A stretch of 64,000 nucleotides of DNA, taken from Dermatophagoides farinae. Its lineage: Eukaryota; Arthropoda; Arachnida; Sarcoptiformes; Pyroglyphidae. Made by a program: the position numbers and the translations under genes. Under the pieces are notes generated by a model. The model was not told the origin of the DNA. It saw only the letters and a program-made list of their open reading frames with translations, and made no database searches. Below are positions 11,810 to 23,718 of this stretch, piece after piece (the stretch's first letter is position 1; each line of letters opens with the position of its first letter). The stretch spans positions 6,453,001-6,517,000 of the forward strand of contig NC_134679.1 in assembly GCF_024713945.1 (NCBI RefSeq), read 5' to 3'.

Positions 11810-12257
11810 TGAATGAATGGTGATTTTTCTTGGTTTTAATATTTTTTTTTTATTCAAATTCTATTTCTCTGATTTTATAATCCATAATTTCTTTCAAGTT
11901 TTATTAATAACATTCGATACTCTTGGGTACGACAATTTATTCTAAATAATCAATTTTATTTGACAAAAATCAAGAGATTTTTCTTGAATAAGATCGATTA
12001 TTCCGGATAAATGTCAAAAGAATGGCGCGAATTAACCGAGAATTTTTTTTTTCACAGAATGCTAAATGAAAATTTTTACAATAAAAATGTTTCCAGAATT
12101 TTTTAAATTTTTTTTACCGGAAAAGTTTTCGAAAATCTTTTATTCTCATATATTGATTGAGCATGTGATTGTTCCATTCAAGTGAATGAATGAATGAATG
12201 AATATTGAATTTGTCAAATTTTAATAAATTTCTCATCAATTTAAAAATTTGTCAATC
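11810..12257. other. Intergenic region between Dicer and SmD1
   Basis: AT-rich sequence with a GAATGAATGAATGAAT run near 12184-12203. The motif GGCGCGAA (12024-12031), about 230 bp before the SmD1 start, resembles an E2F-type site. Nothing else is recognised. Confidence 0.5.
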
Positions 12258-12781
12258 ATGAAATTAGTAAGGTATGTTATCTGATTTATCATTAGATTTG
12301 TTGTTTTTTGATTTTTAATTTTTTTTTCGTGAAAAGATTTTTGATGAAATTGTCACATGAAACGGTGACTGTTGAATTGAAAAATGGTTCTGTGGTAAGT
12401 TTTTTCAATTGTTTGTTTTTTTCTTTCGTAATTGAATTTTTTTTTGTCATCAATTTTAATGAAAAGGCACATGGAACAATCGCAGGAGTTGATGTGGCCA
12501 TGAATACACATCTTAAAACGGTCAAATTGGTGAATAAAAATGGCGCTCAACAAACACTGGATTCATTGACCGTACGTGGTAATAATATACGTTATTTTAT
12601 ATTACCGGATTCATTACCATTGGAAACATTATTGGTTGATGATACACCTAAAGCTAAGGCAAAGAAACGTGATATGGGTAGAGGTGGTGCCGGTGCAAGT
12701 CGTGGTGGTCGAGGTCGTGGTAGTCGTGGTCGTGGCCGAGGTGGTATTGGTCGTGGTAGTGCACCACCACGGAAACGATAA
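12258..12781 (+). CDS. SNRPD1: Small nuclear ribonucleoprotein Sm D1
   Basis: Three exons (12258-12271, 12337-12394, 12467-12781) give 128 residues. The first exon codes only MKLV and two bases of an Arg codon. The join gives [20 protein letters not shown], essentially identical to animal SmD1. The Sm1 motif ([16 protein letters not shown]) and Sm2 motif ([20 protein letters not shown]) follow. The C-terminal tail is RG-rich ([13 protein letters not shown]), the substrate of symmetric arginine dimethylation in this family. SmD1 pairs with SmD2 in the heptameric Sm ring of the U1, U2, U4 and U5 snRNPs and so acts in pre-mRNA splicing. AATAAA occurs at 12928-12933. The gene is convergent with the chemoreceptor-like gene, 329 bp away. 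Confidence 0.97.
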
Positions 12782-13110
12782 CATAGATAAGATGAATTAT
12801 TATTTGAACCAAATCCATCATCATCATCATAATCAATATGATCATCATCATTTATTATCATTAATGAAATTTGTAATTTTCTCACATTTATAAGGATAAT
12901 AATATAAAGTTTTTTTTTCTGGATCAAAATAAACAAATTTTTTTTTTGCAATGCTTAATCTATTATATCATTCGTGAAATAGTTTTGATTTCGTTCTCTC
13001 TCTCTCTATGGTGAAATAAATAAATCTAATTTTATAATCTAAATAATTGATTAGTGATAAATATTTAGTGTTTGTTTTTGTTTTATAATAAACCGTGGTG
13101 ATGGTGATTT
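12782..13110. other. Convergent intergenic / 3' UTR region
   Basis: Contains the SmD1 3' UTR (ATCATC repeats near 12820, AATAAA at 12928) and a CTCTCTCTCTC run near 12995. No gene seen. Confidence 0.6.
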
Positions 13111-15337
13111 TTAGAATGGTACAAATGAACCATTCGAATGTAATGCTTCCGAAATATGTGTACCGGTCATTTCATCCAATACATCGAGTGTTGAATTAAA
13201 TACGCTACCGGTTAGCATATTAAGATCAGAGAATGATATCTCTTCAAATTCTTTACCAACTTCAGCATATGATCGTACAAAATCGACGATAAGCAAGAAA
13301 TTCTGTCCCAATGCTGCCAATATCTAATGATGATGATGATGATAATAATAATTAATCAACAAAAAGCAAGTAGTGATATTTTTTTCTCATATGATACTTA
13401 CGCTAGCATATGTTGTATAAGTAATTTCGAATACATCCAAACAATAGAATCCAATAGTCGGACCAGATGTTCGTTGAATAAACATTCGAAGTTGAATCTG
13501 TAATTCTACGGGATATTTTTCAAATGTTACACGAATTAATCGGCCATATGGTTCATGTGCCTAAAATTAAAGCGATTTTAAATCAAAGTTTTGACAACAA
13601 TATAAACAACAACAATACCCGATTGGACATGATTGCAGCCGATACAGATATTCGTGTAATAATATAACCGGCCAATAATGCAACGCCAAACATATAAAGC
13701 CGTACAATGACAAGATTGGCTGTGAAAAATGCCTGAAATGAACTGAAACAAATAACAGCCACCAAGAAGAAATATGTAGACATCAAATGTGATGACCAGA
13801 ATTTATTATATTCAGAAACTTTCAAACATAATGAATTATGTTCAACCAGAATATGATGTAATAATGCAACACGTTCATTGGCTTTCAAACGTTTATTAAT
13901 GATAATCTCGATATCTTCATTCACCTATTTGGAAAATTCAAATGTTGAATCAATTAATCAATCAATGGATTGAGAAACAAAAAATTCATACCTTTTCATA
14001 ACGTATACGGAAATAATAACATAAAGAATTGAAAAAAACGACACAAATATATGTATGGGTACAGATCAAAATTGCCCAACCAATCTGTACCATTGTCCAG
14101 AATAGTAACATTATATTATACCAATTATTCGATTGTGGATCATGATAATTATTCCAACGATGTCGTAGCATGCCCAATGTTTGCAATGAAATTACCATGA
14201 ATATTACCAAAGCGAAACCGAAATAGAAACGCCACATTGATATTGAATATTCAAACCAGGAATGTAGCATTGGTTCACTTAGACCAAATGATTTTGGTGT
14301 CGATTCACCACGTAGAACACGGAAAGGTTCTAGCCATGATAATGGTTGTTTACGTAATGGATTCGGACGAAAGTTTCGTAATATGGCCACCATATAAACT
14401 GACCATATGGTCAATACCATAACCAATTGACGATATGGCCGTATACGTTCACCTTCACCAAGCCAGCCACGAAGTTCAATATCTTCAATAAATGCCAACA
14501 TAATATTTCGAGCACAATATAGATAGGCAAAGAATAGTAAAACATTGTCATAAAGAATTTGTTCGGATCCAATTTTGCCACGTACAGTACCCTGTCAACA
14601 ATGAAAACAATGAATCAATGAAATATAAAATAAAACAAAGATGATCAATCAATCAATCAATCAATACATACATCGAACCAATCTTTAATGGCATGTGAAA
14701 CAACGGATGAATAATTGAAATATATTGACATCATCCGTACACGATTTGAATCCAACATTGTGGACATTTCTTTATTTATATTAAAATTTCCAGATGCGGC
14801 CATCGCTTTTTTCGGATCACTATCGGCCATCAAATCATTAACACCGGCATTTGTATTCATTCGTTGTGAATTTTTTTTCATCATATAGTTTGAAACATCA
14901 GAATTAATCATCATAGAATCAGTATTGAATCCGGTCGGTGTCTTTTTTGTTTGTTTTATTTTATGATACGTTGTATTGTAATTTTTCAAATCATCATCAT
15001 CATCATCATCATTAAATTGTTTCGTTTTCATATGATGATCATCAATGATTGGATTAATTTTCGTTGTTATCATTGATTTTTGTGCATTATTATTATTATT
15101 ATTATCATTTAAAATTGACGATGTTGTTGTTGTTGTTGTTGTTTTAGTGATGATATTGTTCATATTATTTGTAATGATCATATGTAATAATTCATCATTC
15201 AATCTTACTTTATCCGATGATGTTTCATCACTTGAATTGGATTTAATTGATGATGTTGGTGATTCGATACGATTCAATGTACTATTACGTATTGAACGTC
15301 CCAAAACATCCACTTTATTATTGGCCGATAGAACCAT
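13111..15337 (-). CDS. Gustatory-receptor-like multi-pass chemoreceptor
   Basis: Five exons on the minus strand (14672-15337, 13992-14591, 13619-13924, 13402-13560, 13111-13323), all split between codons, give 647 residues. The first about 210 residues are hydrophilic and rich in Ser, Asn, Thr and Asp (poly-Asp, poly-Thr, poly-Asn) with no hydrophobic segment. Six or seven hydrophobic segments follow, including RQLVMVLTIWSVYMVAIL, WRFYFGFALVIFMVISLQTL, MLLFWTMVQIGWAILICTHT and STYFFLVAVICFSSFQAFF. The last segment, ITYTTYASILAALGQNFLLI, resembles the conserved TM7 end of insect-type gustatory receptors (TY...QF). These are ligand-gated ion channels or receptors in sensory cells. The long N-terminal extension is unusual for the family. 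Another multi-pass membrane family is possible. Start chosen at the only ATG (15337) before the conserved frame; no ATG lies upstream in the open frame. Confidence 0.55.
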
Positions 15338-17069
15338 TTTGTTTTGTTTTTTGTTTTCTGGTTTCAAATTTGATCTTTCACAAACAAAAAAGAAAAAGTG
15401 AATGAATGTTGATGAAATTTAATCAGTCAAAAAAAAAAAAATATTCAAATGATTGAAAAGTAATCATTTTCTGTTTTTGTTTTTTTTTTTTTTTTGGTGC
15501 ATTTAAAAGTGTTTCATGCATCAAGATATTCATGAATGAATGATGATGACTTACCCTGGGCAAAAGAAATTTTTTTTTTTTTTTTTTTTTTTGGTTCGTC
15601 TACCTAGCACACTGAGAATTGTGTGGATGATGATGATGATGATGATGACATGGACACGGCCAACTATGGCTAGTTTTTTTCTCGGTTATAAAATTGAAAT
15701 ATATTTTATTTTCAGCTACATTTGCTACAAACAAACACACATAAACACACACACACACACAACTACACTTACATTTTGATTGATCGATGATGGTACAGGA
15801 TGATTGAATGAATATTCTTTCTTTTTTGGATCAAAAATTGCCAATGTTTTTTTCTAAAGAAGAAGAAGATGATGATGATGATGATGATGATGAATATAAT
15901 TTGCCAAAAACACAAATTTATTTGTGTGGAGGGCCAAATAAAAAAAAAAACAAGAAATGGAAAAAATATTCTTGATTCTTTCGTTTTTTTTTTAATTTTT
16001 AAATCGTTATGAATAACAACTACGATGACGACGACGACGATGGCAACTGAATTGGAGAATCAGAAGAAAAATAGAATAGAGTCAGACACGATATATTTGT
16101 ATAACCATCATTATTATAATAATCGAATGATAAATAGCAGTTGATTGTTCGTTTGCATGATTTTGAATAATGCACACACACAATGATCGATTTTTGTTGT
16201 TGTTGTTGTTGATTTTTGGATGAATTTTCTACTTTTAATTCTTCTATGGAACCGCCATACAAGAATCTAATTCTTTTTCATTTTCTTATTCTCTGGATCC
16301 TATGATCACTGTCGATAATCAATATTGTGTAAACTAGCTAGTTTCATTTAAATTGTGGAATGTCTGAATATTATCAAAAATTCCAAAAAAAAACTAACAT
16401 GGCTGCTTTTATTTTTTGTTTCAAATGGATCGTTTTCTTTCCATTCGTCGCTTGCCAACCAAAAAAAAACTTGTCGTTTGAATTTTCATTTCAAGTTGAA
16501 GAAGTTTTTAAGAAAAAAGAAAAATTTACAAAAAAAAATAATTCATTCATTCATAAACACACAGTCGCTATGGTTATCATCATTTTAATTTTATGAAAAA
16601 TAATTTTGGCACATATCAAAAAATTTCATTCGAAAAAATAATTCAACTTTTAATCGATTTTGTTGTCGTTGTTGTTGATCATCAGCTATTTTTATTTGTA
16701 CATATATGTAACCATGGTTTCTTATTTTCATCATCGTCATCATCAAAAAAAAATTTCAAACAAACAAACAGAAACAAAAAAAAATTTTTAAATTCAAAAA
16801 CAAAAATTTTTTAGCGCCAATAAATTTTTGTATATATACTGCAGTGGTTTTATTAAAACAATCGATTGTATGCCGAACACAATCGATTGTTCTCATCAGC
16901 TCGATTTATGATTTTGTATTGATTGTATAACACACACACACACACCTGAATTTTTTTTTTTTTATTCTCTAAAAATATTCTGCACAGAATTTTTTTTTGT
17001 TTGCTCATTTTTATAGCCAATTTAATTTCTATAATCAAATTTCATCGATTAATTAATTTTCAATTAATT
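15338..17069. other. Divergent intergenic region (chemoreceptor-like gene / ERH)
   Basis: Simple sequence dominates: long T tracts (15480-15495, 15570-15590), GATGAT runs, ACACACAC (15745-15765) and ACAACAAC. Near the right side AGCGCCAA (16813-16820) and TATATATA (16831-16838) could belong to the ERH promoter, about 250 bp before its ATG. No coding region is supported. Confidence 0.5.
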
Positions 17070-17557
17070 ATGGCTCATACAATTGTTTTGTTTCAACCGG
17101 GAAAAGTGGAAACACGTACATATTGGGATTTTGAATCATTGAATGATGCACTTGAATGTAAGTTTATAATGATTGATGATTTATCTTCATAAATTACAAC
17201 AATTTTGTCGACTTTGTTTCATAAATCATTTTTAGATATTTGTCATCTTTATGAATTACATCTAAAAGAAGATAATCCTGGAATGACATCGATCACTTAT
17301 GATATTTCACAATTATTCGATTATCTTGATTCATTGACCGATCTCAGTTGTTTGGTGTATGTGTGGTATTGTTTAGAATTTGAATGTTTTAAATTTTCTC
17401 TAATTATTTCATTCATAGATTTCAACGTGCAGCCAATCTATATGCACCATTTCCACGTGATTGGATTAAAGAGAAAATATTTATATTTCTAAAACGTGAA
17501 GCAAGTAAAAATTCAAATTCTACAAATAATAATAATAATAGAATGCAATCATCATAA
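17070..17557 (+). CDS. ERH: Enhancer of rudimentary homolog
   Basis: Three exons (17070-17157, 17236-17356, 17419-17557) give 115 residues. The protein begins MAHTIVLFQPGKVETRTYWD and contains ITYDISQLFDYLDSLTDLSC and RDWIKEKIFIFLKREA, which match the small, extremely conserved ERH family (104 residues in human) end to end. ERH is a nuclear dimeric adaptor that binds splicing and RNA-decay partners. In other animals it works with DGCR8/Drosha and with germline small-RNA factors. After the conserved end there is an extra Ser/Asn-rich tail of about 15 residues (STNNNNN). Introns are 78 and 62 bp. Confidence 0.97.
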
Positions 17558-17933
17558 TAATTTTTATATATTGTGTGAAAAAAAAGTACAATTGTAAAAT
17601 ATCGTCTGAACATTAATAATCATCACCACTTCAAATTAGAAAATGATGATGATTTAAACTGATCGATTGATGACTGTATTTAACCACCACCACCACCTAC
17701 ACAAACATAATAATTGAATTTAAAAAAAAATCCAAATTGATAATCCAATCTAATTTATTATCAATTCGATATGGTGATCCACTTGAAAACGGTGGTTTGG
17801 ATTTTTGTTTTTTTTCTATTCTTTGTCTACTCATTATAATCACATTATCATTTTTTTCACTGATTTTTTTTCTCTCTAAATTTTGTAAATGTGAAAAATT
17901 AAAATTCATTTTACAACAAAAAAAAAAAAAATA
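17558..17933. other. Short intergenic region ERH / LACTB-like
   Basis: AT-rich, with CCACCACCACC near 17685 and a 14-A run directly before the next start codon. No gene is seen. Both neighbours are on the plus strand. Confidence 0.5.
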
Positions 17934-19190
17934 ATGCTGTTATTGATTTTAATTTTGTTTTCAACATCAGGTTATGGTTATGGTCATGATCATGATCGTT
18001 ATTCATTTGATTGGAATGCATTACCAAAAGTGAATGATTTGCTGGAAAAATTTACCAACGAAACCAATACACCATGTTTAATTGCTGGCATACGTGTTGG
18101 CCATTTGAATGGATGGGTTGAATGGACAGGTTCGTATGGTATTGGTGCCGATATTGAAAATAATGTCCAATGTTCATCACAAACAATGCTTAAAGTTGCA
18201 TCGGTCAGTAAAGCCATTGGTTCGGCATTAATAGCACGAATGGTTGAACAAGGAAAACTTTCATGGGATTCGAATATCGATCACTATATTGCGGAAAGTT
18301 TATTTCCAGCAAAAAAATATTCGAATAAATTTGTTAATATTACTTTAAGACAATTGATCAGTCATCAAGCTGGTATAAGAAATTCAAAAGAACAAGATTT
18401 TATGCATAATTGGGAATTTCGTATGCATAATTCAACACAATTATTGAATTGGTTTGCCAATGATAAGTTGTTATTCGAACCGGGACATGGTTATCATTAT
18501 TCCAATAATGGTTGGTCATTGATTGGTGCCATTGTTGAATCGGTGGAAAATCGTGCATATCATCTGGTATTGGAAGATTTTATGCGCCAAACAATTGGCA
18601 TGCCCACAGCAACATGTGAATCACGTGAACATCTTATTATGAATCATGGACAACAATATCGAATCGTTAATGGAAAGATTGTGCCACCAGAAATTGTTGA
18701 TATTCTTCGTCCATATCCATATTGGCCTGCCGGTGGTGTGGTAGCACGTGTCGAAGATTTACTCATTTATGGCCAACAAATGTTGGCATCATATTATCAT
18801 CAATCGAATGGACGAGCAACAATTTTAAAAAAATCAACCGTCGAAGAAATGTGGACCTATCATAATCCAAATGTACCGATTATGGAAGAAAGTATTAAAA
18901 TCTTCAATGAAACAATTGATAATGTTAAATTTCGTTATGTAATGGGATGGGAAAGACGAGAATTTCCTGATAAAACATCGAAACATCATTCATCATTATT
19001 GGATAAATTGATCTATTTATCACATACCGGTGGAATTGGTTCTGCAAATGCAAAATTGGCCATATTTCCATCATATAATTTTACATTTGCATTGATCACT
19101 AATCGTGGTTCATTGAATAAACAAATGGATCAATTGGCCGTTGAAACATTTGATTTATTGTTTTCTCATCATAACAAACAAACAGAATGA
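17934..19190 (+). CDS. Secreted serine beta-lactamase-like protein (LACTB family fold)
   Basis: A single uninterrupted frame of 418 residues. The N-terminus MLLLILILFSTSGYGYG is a good signal peptide rather than a mitochondrial presequence. The class C beta-lactamase/DD-peptidase signature is complete: SxxK at S90-V-S-K93 (nucleophile and general base), Y189-S-N191 and H364-T-G366 in the KTG position. Other family blocks are GHGYHYSNNGW and WPAGGVVARVEDLLIYG. Animal LACTB proteins are serine proteases or esterases of this fold, and the substrate here is unknown. Several N-glycosylation sequons (NET, NIT, NST, NFT) fit secretion. The gene lacks introns while its neighbours have them, which could mean retroposition, but codon use looks like that of the neighbours. 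AATAAA at 19195-19200. Confidence 0.88.
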   Translation: MLLLILILFSTSGYGYGHDHDRYSFDWNALPKVNDLLEKFTNETNTPCLIAGIRVGHLNGWVEWTGSYGIGADIENNVQCSSQTMLKVASVSKAIGSALIARMVEQGKLSWDSNIDHYIAESLFPAKKYSNKFVNITLRQLISHQAGIRNSKEQDFMHNWEFRMHNSTQLLNWFANDKLLFEPGHGYHYSNNGWSLIGAIVESVENRAYHLVLEDFMRQTIGMPTATCESREHLIMNHGQQYRIVNGKIVPPEIVDILRPYPYWPAGGVVARVEDLLIYGQQMLASYYHQSNGRATILKKSTVEEMWTYHNPNVPIMEESIKIFNETIDNVKFRYVMGWERREFPDKTSKHHSSLLDKLIYLSHTGGIGSANAKLAIFPSYNFTFALITNRGSLNKQMDQLAVETFDLLFSHHNKQTE

Positions 19191-19636
19191 TTGAAATAAA
19201 ATCTAATCGAGAAATCGGTTTTGTAACCTAGTTGCAAGAATTCAAATGAATGAATTTGGTCAACTATATTCTTTATATATATAGAATGTGTATATAGAAT
19301 TGATGGGCATTATCTACTTTTTTTCGTTGGCGTCCAGAATTTCGTTCCAGTTACCAATACCGTTATATAGAGAATATAGAGAACACAGGAAACATAAATA
19401 GATGAGGAGGAGATGAATTCTTGTTGTTGTTGTCGTTGTTGTTGTTGTTGTCATTCGTTTAATCATTTGTCCTTGCTGTGAAAAAAGTGCATTTTTTTCT
19501 AGGGGGGAAAGTACTATTTTAATTTTTTTTTCTTATTCATTCTAAATTCAAATTTCAATCACCAAAAGTCTTTCAAAATACTTGATTCGGTGATTGATAT
19601 TCGGTTGTTGAACGATGATTCTTGATCAATAAAATC
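19191..19636. other. Intergenic region
   Basis: Contains the LACTB-like polyA signal, TATATATATA near 19275, and GTTGTTGTTGTCGTTGTTGTTG near 19420-19452. No gene seen. Confidence 0.5.
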
Positions 19637-20911
19637 ATGATGGATGACGATGCTCAAAAACAGAAAAATAATGATGATAATTATGGCCAACCCATCATGT
19701 CATCATTAGTGGATCAATGTCAAACGATAAATGTTGAAAATCTTCAAACAATCGCAAATTCTCCTCGTCGTGCAATTCAACAACAGCCCTTGTTTTTTAC
19801 ACGTTCCACGTGTAGCCATACAATATTGAATAGTCCAAGTTCTACATGTAGACTTCATGTTGTCAGTTTAAATCAACGACAATCATTGAATGATGAAATG
19901 ATTTCATCACAAAATCAAAATAACAATCAACCACCACTACCACCACCACCACAGCAACAACAAACTCATCATACAGAATTATCATCAACATCATTATTAT
20001 CATCACCGAAATCACCATGTCAAATTAGTTTTGGCTGTAATGCAAATAATAATAATAATGGCCACCAAATTGATTCCAAAACAATCCGTTGTTTAAGTTA
20101 TCCAAATTCATATTCATTACAATCACCAACAATGTTATCGATGAAAACAACAACGGCAACATCGTCAACATCACGAACATCATCGATACGATCACGTTCG
20201 ATGCAATTTTTTCTTACAAATAATGGTGGTCATGGTGGTGGTGGTGGTGGTGAAAACAATAGCAAATCATTCCATTCAATCGTTGGCTGTTGTTGGTGTT
20301 GGTCGATCGATTGGCTTAAATTTGGTTTTAAATTATTATTATTATTCACCGTATTATTTTGGCTATTTTCAATAATAACATGGATGTCAATAATGCCTCG
20401 TACAATGCCAATAAGTTTAACAATCATTACATCAATGATGACAATAGGATTGATTATTTCATTAGTGATACAATCAGAATGGCCATATTCATTTGAATTT
20501 ATGCCAAATTCGGCTGTTATTGTCGATAATAATAATGATGATGATGATACTAGCGATGACGATGATGATGATGATGATGATGATGGCAATAATATAGTCA
20601 GCGATACTGTAAATTCGATACGATCAAATTGTTTACGAACAAAACGTTTGAATAATAATAAAAATGGTTATTATAAAAATGTTGTCCAAAATGATGATGA
20701 TGATAATGATAATGATATAACCATTATTAATGATAATAAAAGAATTTGTAATCATGAAGAATCATCCGATTCAGGCATTGGTCATAGTTCAATAGGTCAT
20801 CAACAATCCAATCATCATTGTCAACACCAGCATCAACAACAACAACGAAAGCCACAGGAAATAACTGTGATACAGATTGATAATGATCATCAACATCATC
20901 GTCGTCATTGA
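19637..20911 (+). CDS. Low-complexity protein with two predicted membrane segments, unknown function
   Basis: An uninterrupted frame of 424 residues from ATG 19637. I do not recognise the family. The N-terminal half is Ser, Gln, Asn and Pro-rich with a SxTSRTSSIRSRSM basic patch and a Gly run. Two hydrophobic segments follow near the middle (WLKFGFKLLLLFTVLFWLF and PISLTIITSMMTIGLIISLV). The C-terminal part is strongly acidic, with long Asp runs, then SSDSGIGHSS and a His/Gln-rich end. A Cys cluster (GCCWCW) precedes the first segment and could be palmitoylated. The central membrane hairpin is the part most likely to be conserved. Codon use matches the neighbours, and the long uninterrupted frame supports a real gene. 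Confidence 0.6.
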   Translation: MMDDDAQKQKNNDDNYGQPIMSSLVDQCQTINVENLQTIANSPRRAIQQQPLFFTRSTCSHTILNSPSSTCRLHVVSLNQRQSLNDEMISSQNQNNNQPPLPPPPQQQQTHHTELSSTSLLSSPKSPCQISFGCNANNNNNGHQIDSKTIRCLSYPNSYSLQSPTMLSMKTTTATSSTSRTSSIRSRSMQFFLTNNGGHGGGGGGENNSKSFHSIVGCCWCWSIDWLKFGFKLLLLFTVLFWLFSIITWMSIMPRTMPISLTIITSMMTIGLIISLVIQSEWPYSFEFMPNSAVIVDNNNDDDDTSDDDDDDDDDDGNNIVSDTVNSIRSNCLRTKRLNNNKNGYYKNVVQNDDDDNDNDITIINDNKRICNHEESSDSGIGHSSIGHQQSNHHCQHQHQQQQRKPQEITVIQIDNDHQHHRRH

Positions 20912-23659
20912 ATTTTGTATGAATGAATGAAAATACTTGCCAAAATAAAACAAAAAAAAATGGAATGGCCATTATTCAATTTTCCTATTGTCCACTATTG
21001 TGAATTATCGATGATCAAAAAAAAAAAAAAAAAAAACAAAAACAAAAACAAACAATGAACACACACACACACAAACATTCTATTATAGTAGAATAGTGTC
21101 AACCAACAATCAATCAATTTCTAATTTAATCATCATCATCATCTGGTTTGTTATTCTTGATTCATTTTCAACACACACACACACTTGATGTTTGTTTTCT
21201 CAACACATTCTATTCAATTCAATGCTTTTTTTTCGTTCCAAATTTTTTTTTCTATAAAATAAAATAAAATAAATATAAAAACGAATGAATACGAAAAATT
21301 CGCATTCAACAACAACAAAACCAAAAAAAAAAAAAATCCTTTCGATTGACCAATTAATTTGTATACAATAATTGTTCCATGTGTCTGAATAAATCGGTCA
21401 TCATCATCATTATCATCAATTGGTGTGAAAATGGCTCAAATACGATATATGTGAATCTTGAATTTTTTTCTGTGTATGTGTGTGTGTGTGTGTGTGTTTG
21501 TTTTACGAATGATGATGATAATCATCATTCGAATGATGAATGTGAGTAATCCATGATTGTTTGATTTTCTTCTCTCTTTTTTTTGTCATTTGATTATATA
21601 TGTGACTTATGGCTTGCAATGTGAATTTAATTACGAAAGAAAAAAAAATTCAAGTAATTTTATTATCATTGTATGTGTATAACAACAACAACAACAACAA
21701 CGACAACCAAAATGACCAGAACGATACCAATGTGAAAACAAAAATAATGGTAAAGATCAAGACATCAAGTTTTTTTTGTTATTTTTTTTTTTTTGTTTGT
21801 TTGTTGAGAAAATCATGTGCATTATATTCGAAATTAAGATTAAATCAACAACAACAACGAAACAAGGTCACGAATTCATTTAGAGAGATTTTACATTTTT
21901 TGGTTTCTAATCTTTTTTTTCTGGTAATTTTTTTTTTATTTTTAGAAAATTGAATTCTTTTAATAATTTTAAATTTCATTTTTTTTACCTCACATTTCAA
22001 GCTTCCGTTGAGATAATTAATTTGTCTATCTATATACAATTTTTCGCTACTCCACCTTGCAATATTCGCACAAACACACACACACACACAGCTGGATGGC
22101 CGTAATGATGGTCAATTGATAATCGAACGTTTTTCGAAAATGTGATGGTTCCATTTCATTGATCATAACATTCATTCATTCATTCTCTTTTGGATTGATG
22201 AATGATTATGAAAGATGATCGTCGTTTTTTTTTTCTTGGACCACACCAAACCAATGTTCATTTATACCATTTTTTTTTTCTTTTTTTGGTTGTGAAGAAA
22301 AACCAAAAAAAAAAATCGTTTCATTTTTTTTCCATATCTAGAATTAGCACAATCACGAACCAACGAATAGAGTACAATCTCAATTCAATCAACCATATCA
22401 TCATCATATTGACAATATAAATCGAATCGAATCGAATGAAATAATATACATGGGAGAATGAGAGAAAAAAAATTCATGAATATTTATGAATTTCTTTTCT
22501 CTGAAAAAAAATATCATCATCATCATCATCATCGTTGTTGTTGTTTGGAATCGACAAAAACGACAACCGAATGTACTTGATAATCATTGATTGATCAATC
22601 GGAAAAATTCATCTTAACCGATACAAATACAAGGATCCATTGATGATGACTTAATGATAGGATCGAAAATGACAAAAATATACATAATGGTTATTGTTGT
22701 TTTTGTTTGTTTGTTTGTTTTTTTGTCTGTCTGTTGTTGTTGTTGTCGTCGTCGTCGGAAAATAGACGAGAATGGAGCCAAAAACAAAAAAGAGATAAAG
22801 AACATGGAACAGATGGATATTTGGAAAAAAAAATCTAGATTATTGTTGAGTTAAAAAAAATTTCAATTTCAATTTTGTTTTTGTATCATTCATTTAGATA
22901 TAAAATGAAAAAAAAGGTTAAACCTGAAAACCCTAAAAAACTTTCATTATTTTCATCATCGTTGATTGTTTTTCATTGAAAAAAAAAGATTTGATTTTTT
23001 TTCTCTCTCATCCATTTCGACATTATTAATCAATTAAATGTCAATATATAGTCTAATACATATGACTAACGATCCTGTAAATGATCAAAAAAAGATCAAT
23101 CATCTGGTTGTTGTTGTTGGTTGTTCATCCTTATCAATTTTGTGATTGAATTCCAGCATCATTCCAATCGTAAAGAACGACAAGAGAATCAAAGATTTTA
23201 AGCATAAAATTACTCTGGTTCGAATTGAGAAATGATTTCCACAGCCATTTTCATCATCATTGAAATGGTAATTTTTTTCCCACGAATAAAATATATATAT
23301 TTTTTTTTCACTCAAAATTTTGTTCATTTGGTCATTTCGTTTTAGATCACAGAATACAGACATTTGTCGTTGTTTTTCGTCTTTGTCTGTCTACCACCAT
23401 TTCAATTTAACGAAAAAGAAAAAAAAAACATTCCAAATATTATTAATGAATTATTATTACGGTTAAAAGTGGATTTTTTCTGGATGGCCAAATTTTTTTT
23501 TTCTTCTTCTTTACCCATTGATGATTCGTGTGTGTGTGTGTGTGTGTTTATATGTGTGTAACGATGCGTTGCGGGAAAAAAAATCCTGAACGAACGAACA
23601 AACGAAAAAAAACGGTTATTATTATTACCGATCATCATCAAGATCAAAAACGAAATGAA

Positions 23660-23718
<59 letters not shown>

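Noticed and set aside
12353-12951. Several His/Asp/Val-rich frames overlapping SmD1 on both strands
   Set aside because: Shadows of the SmD1 coding sequence and its GGTCGT-rich tail. Only the SmD1 frame is conserved.
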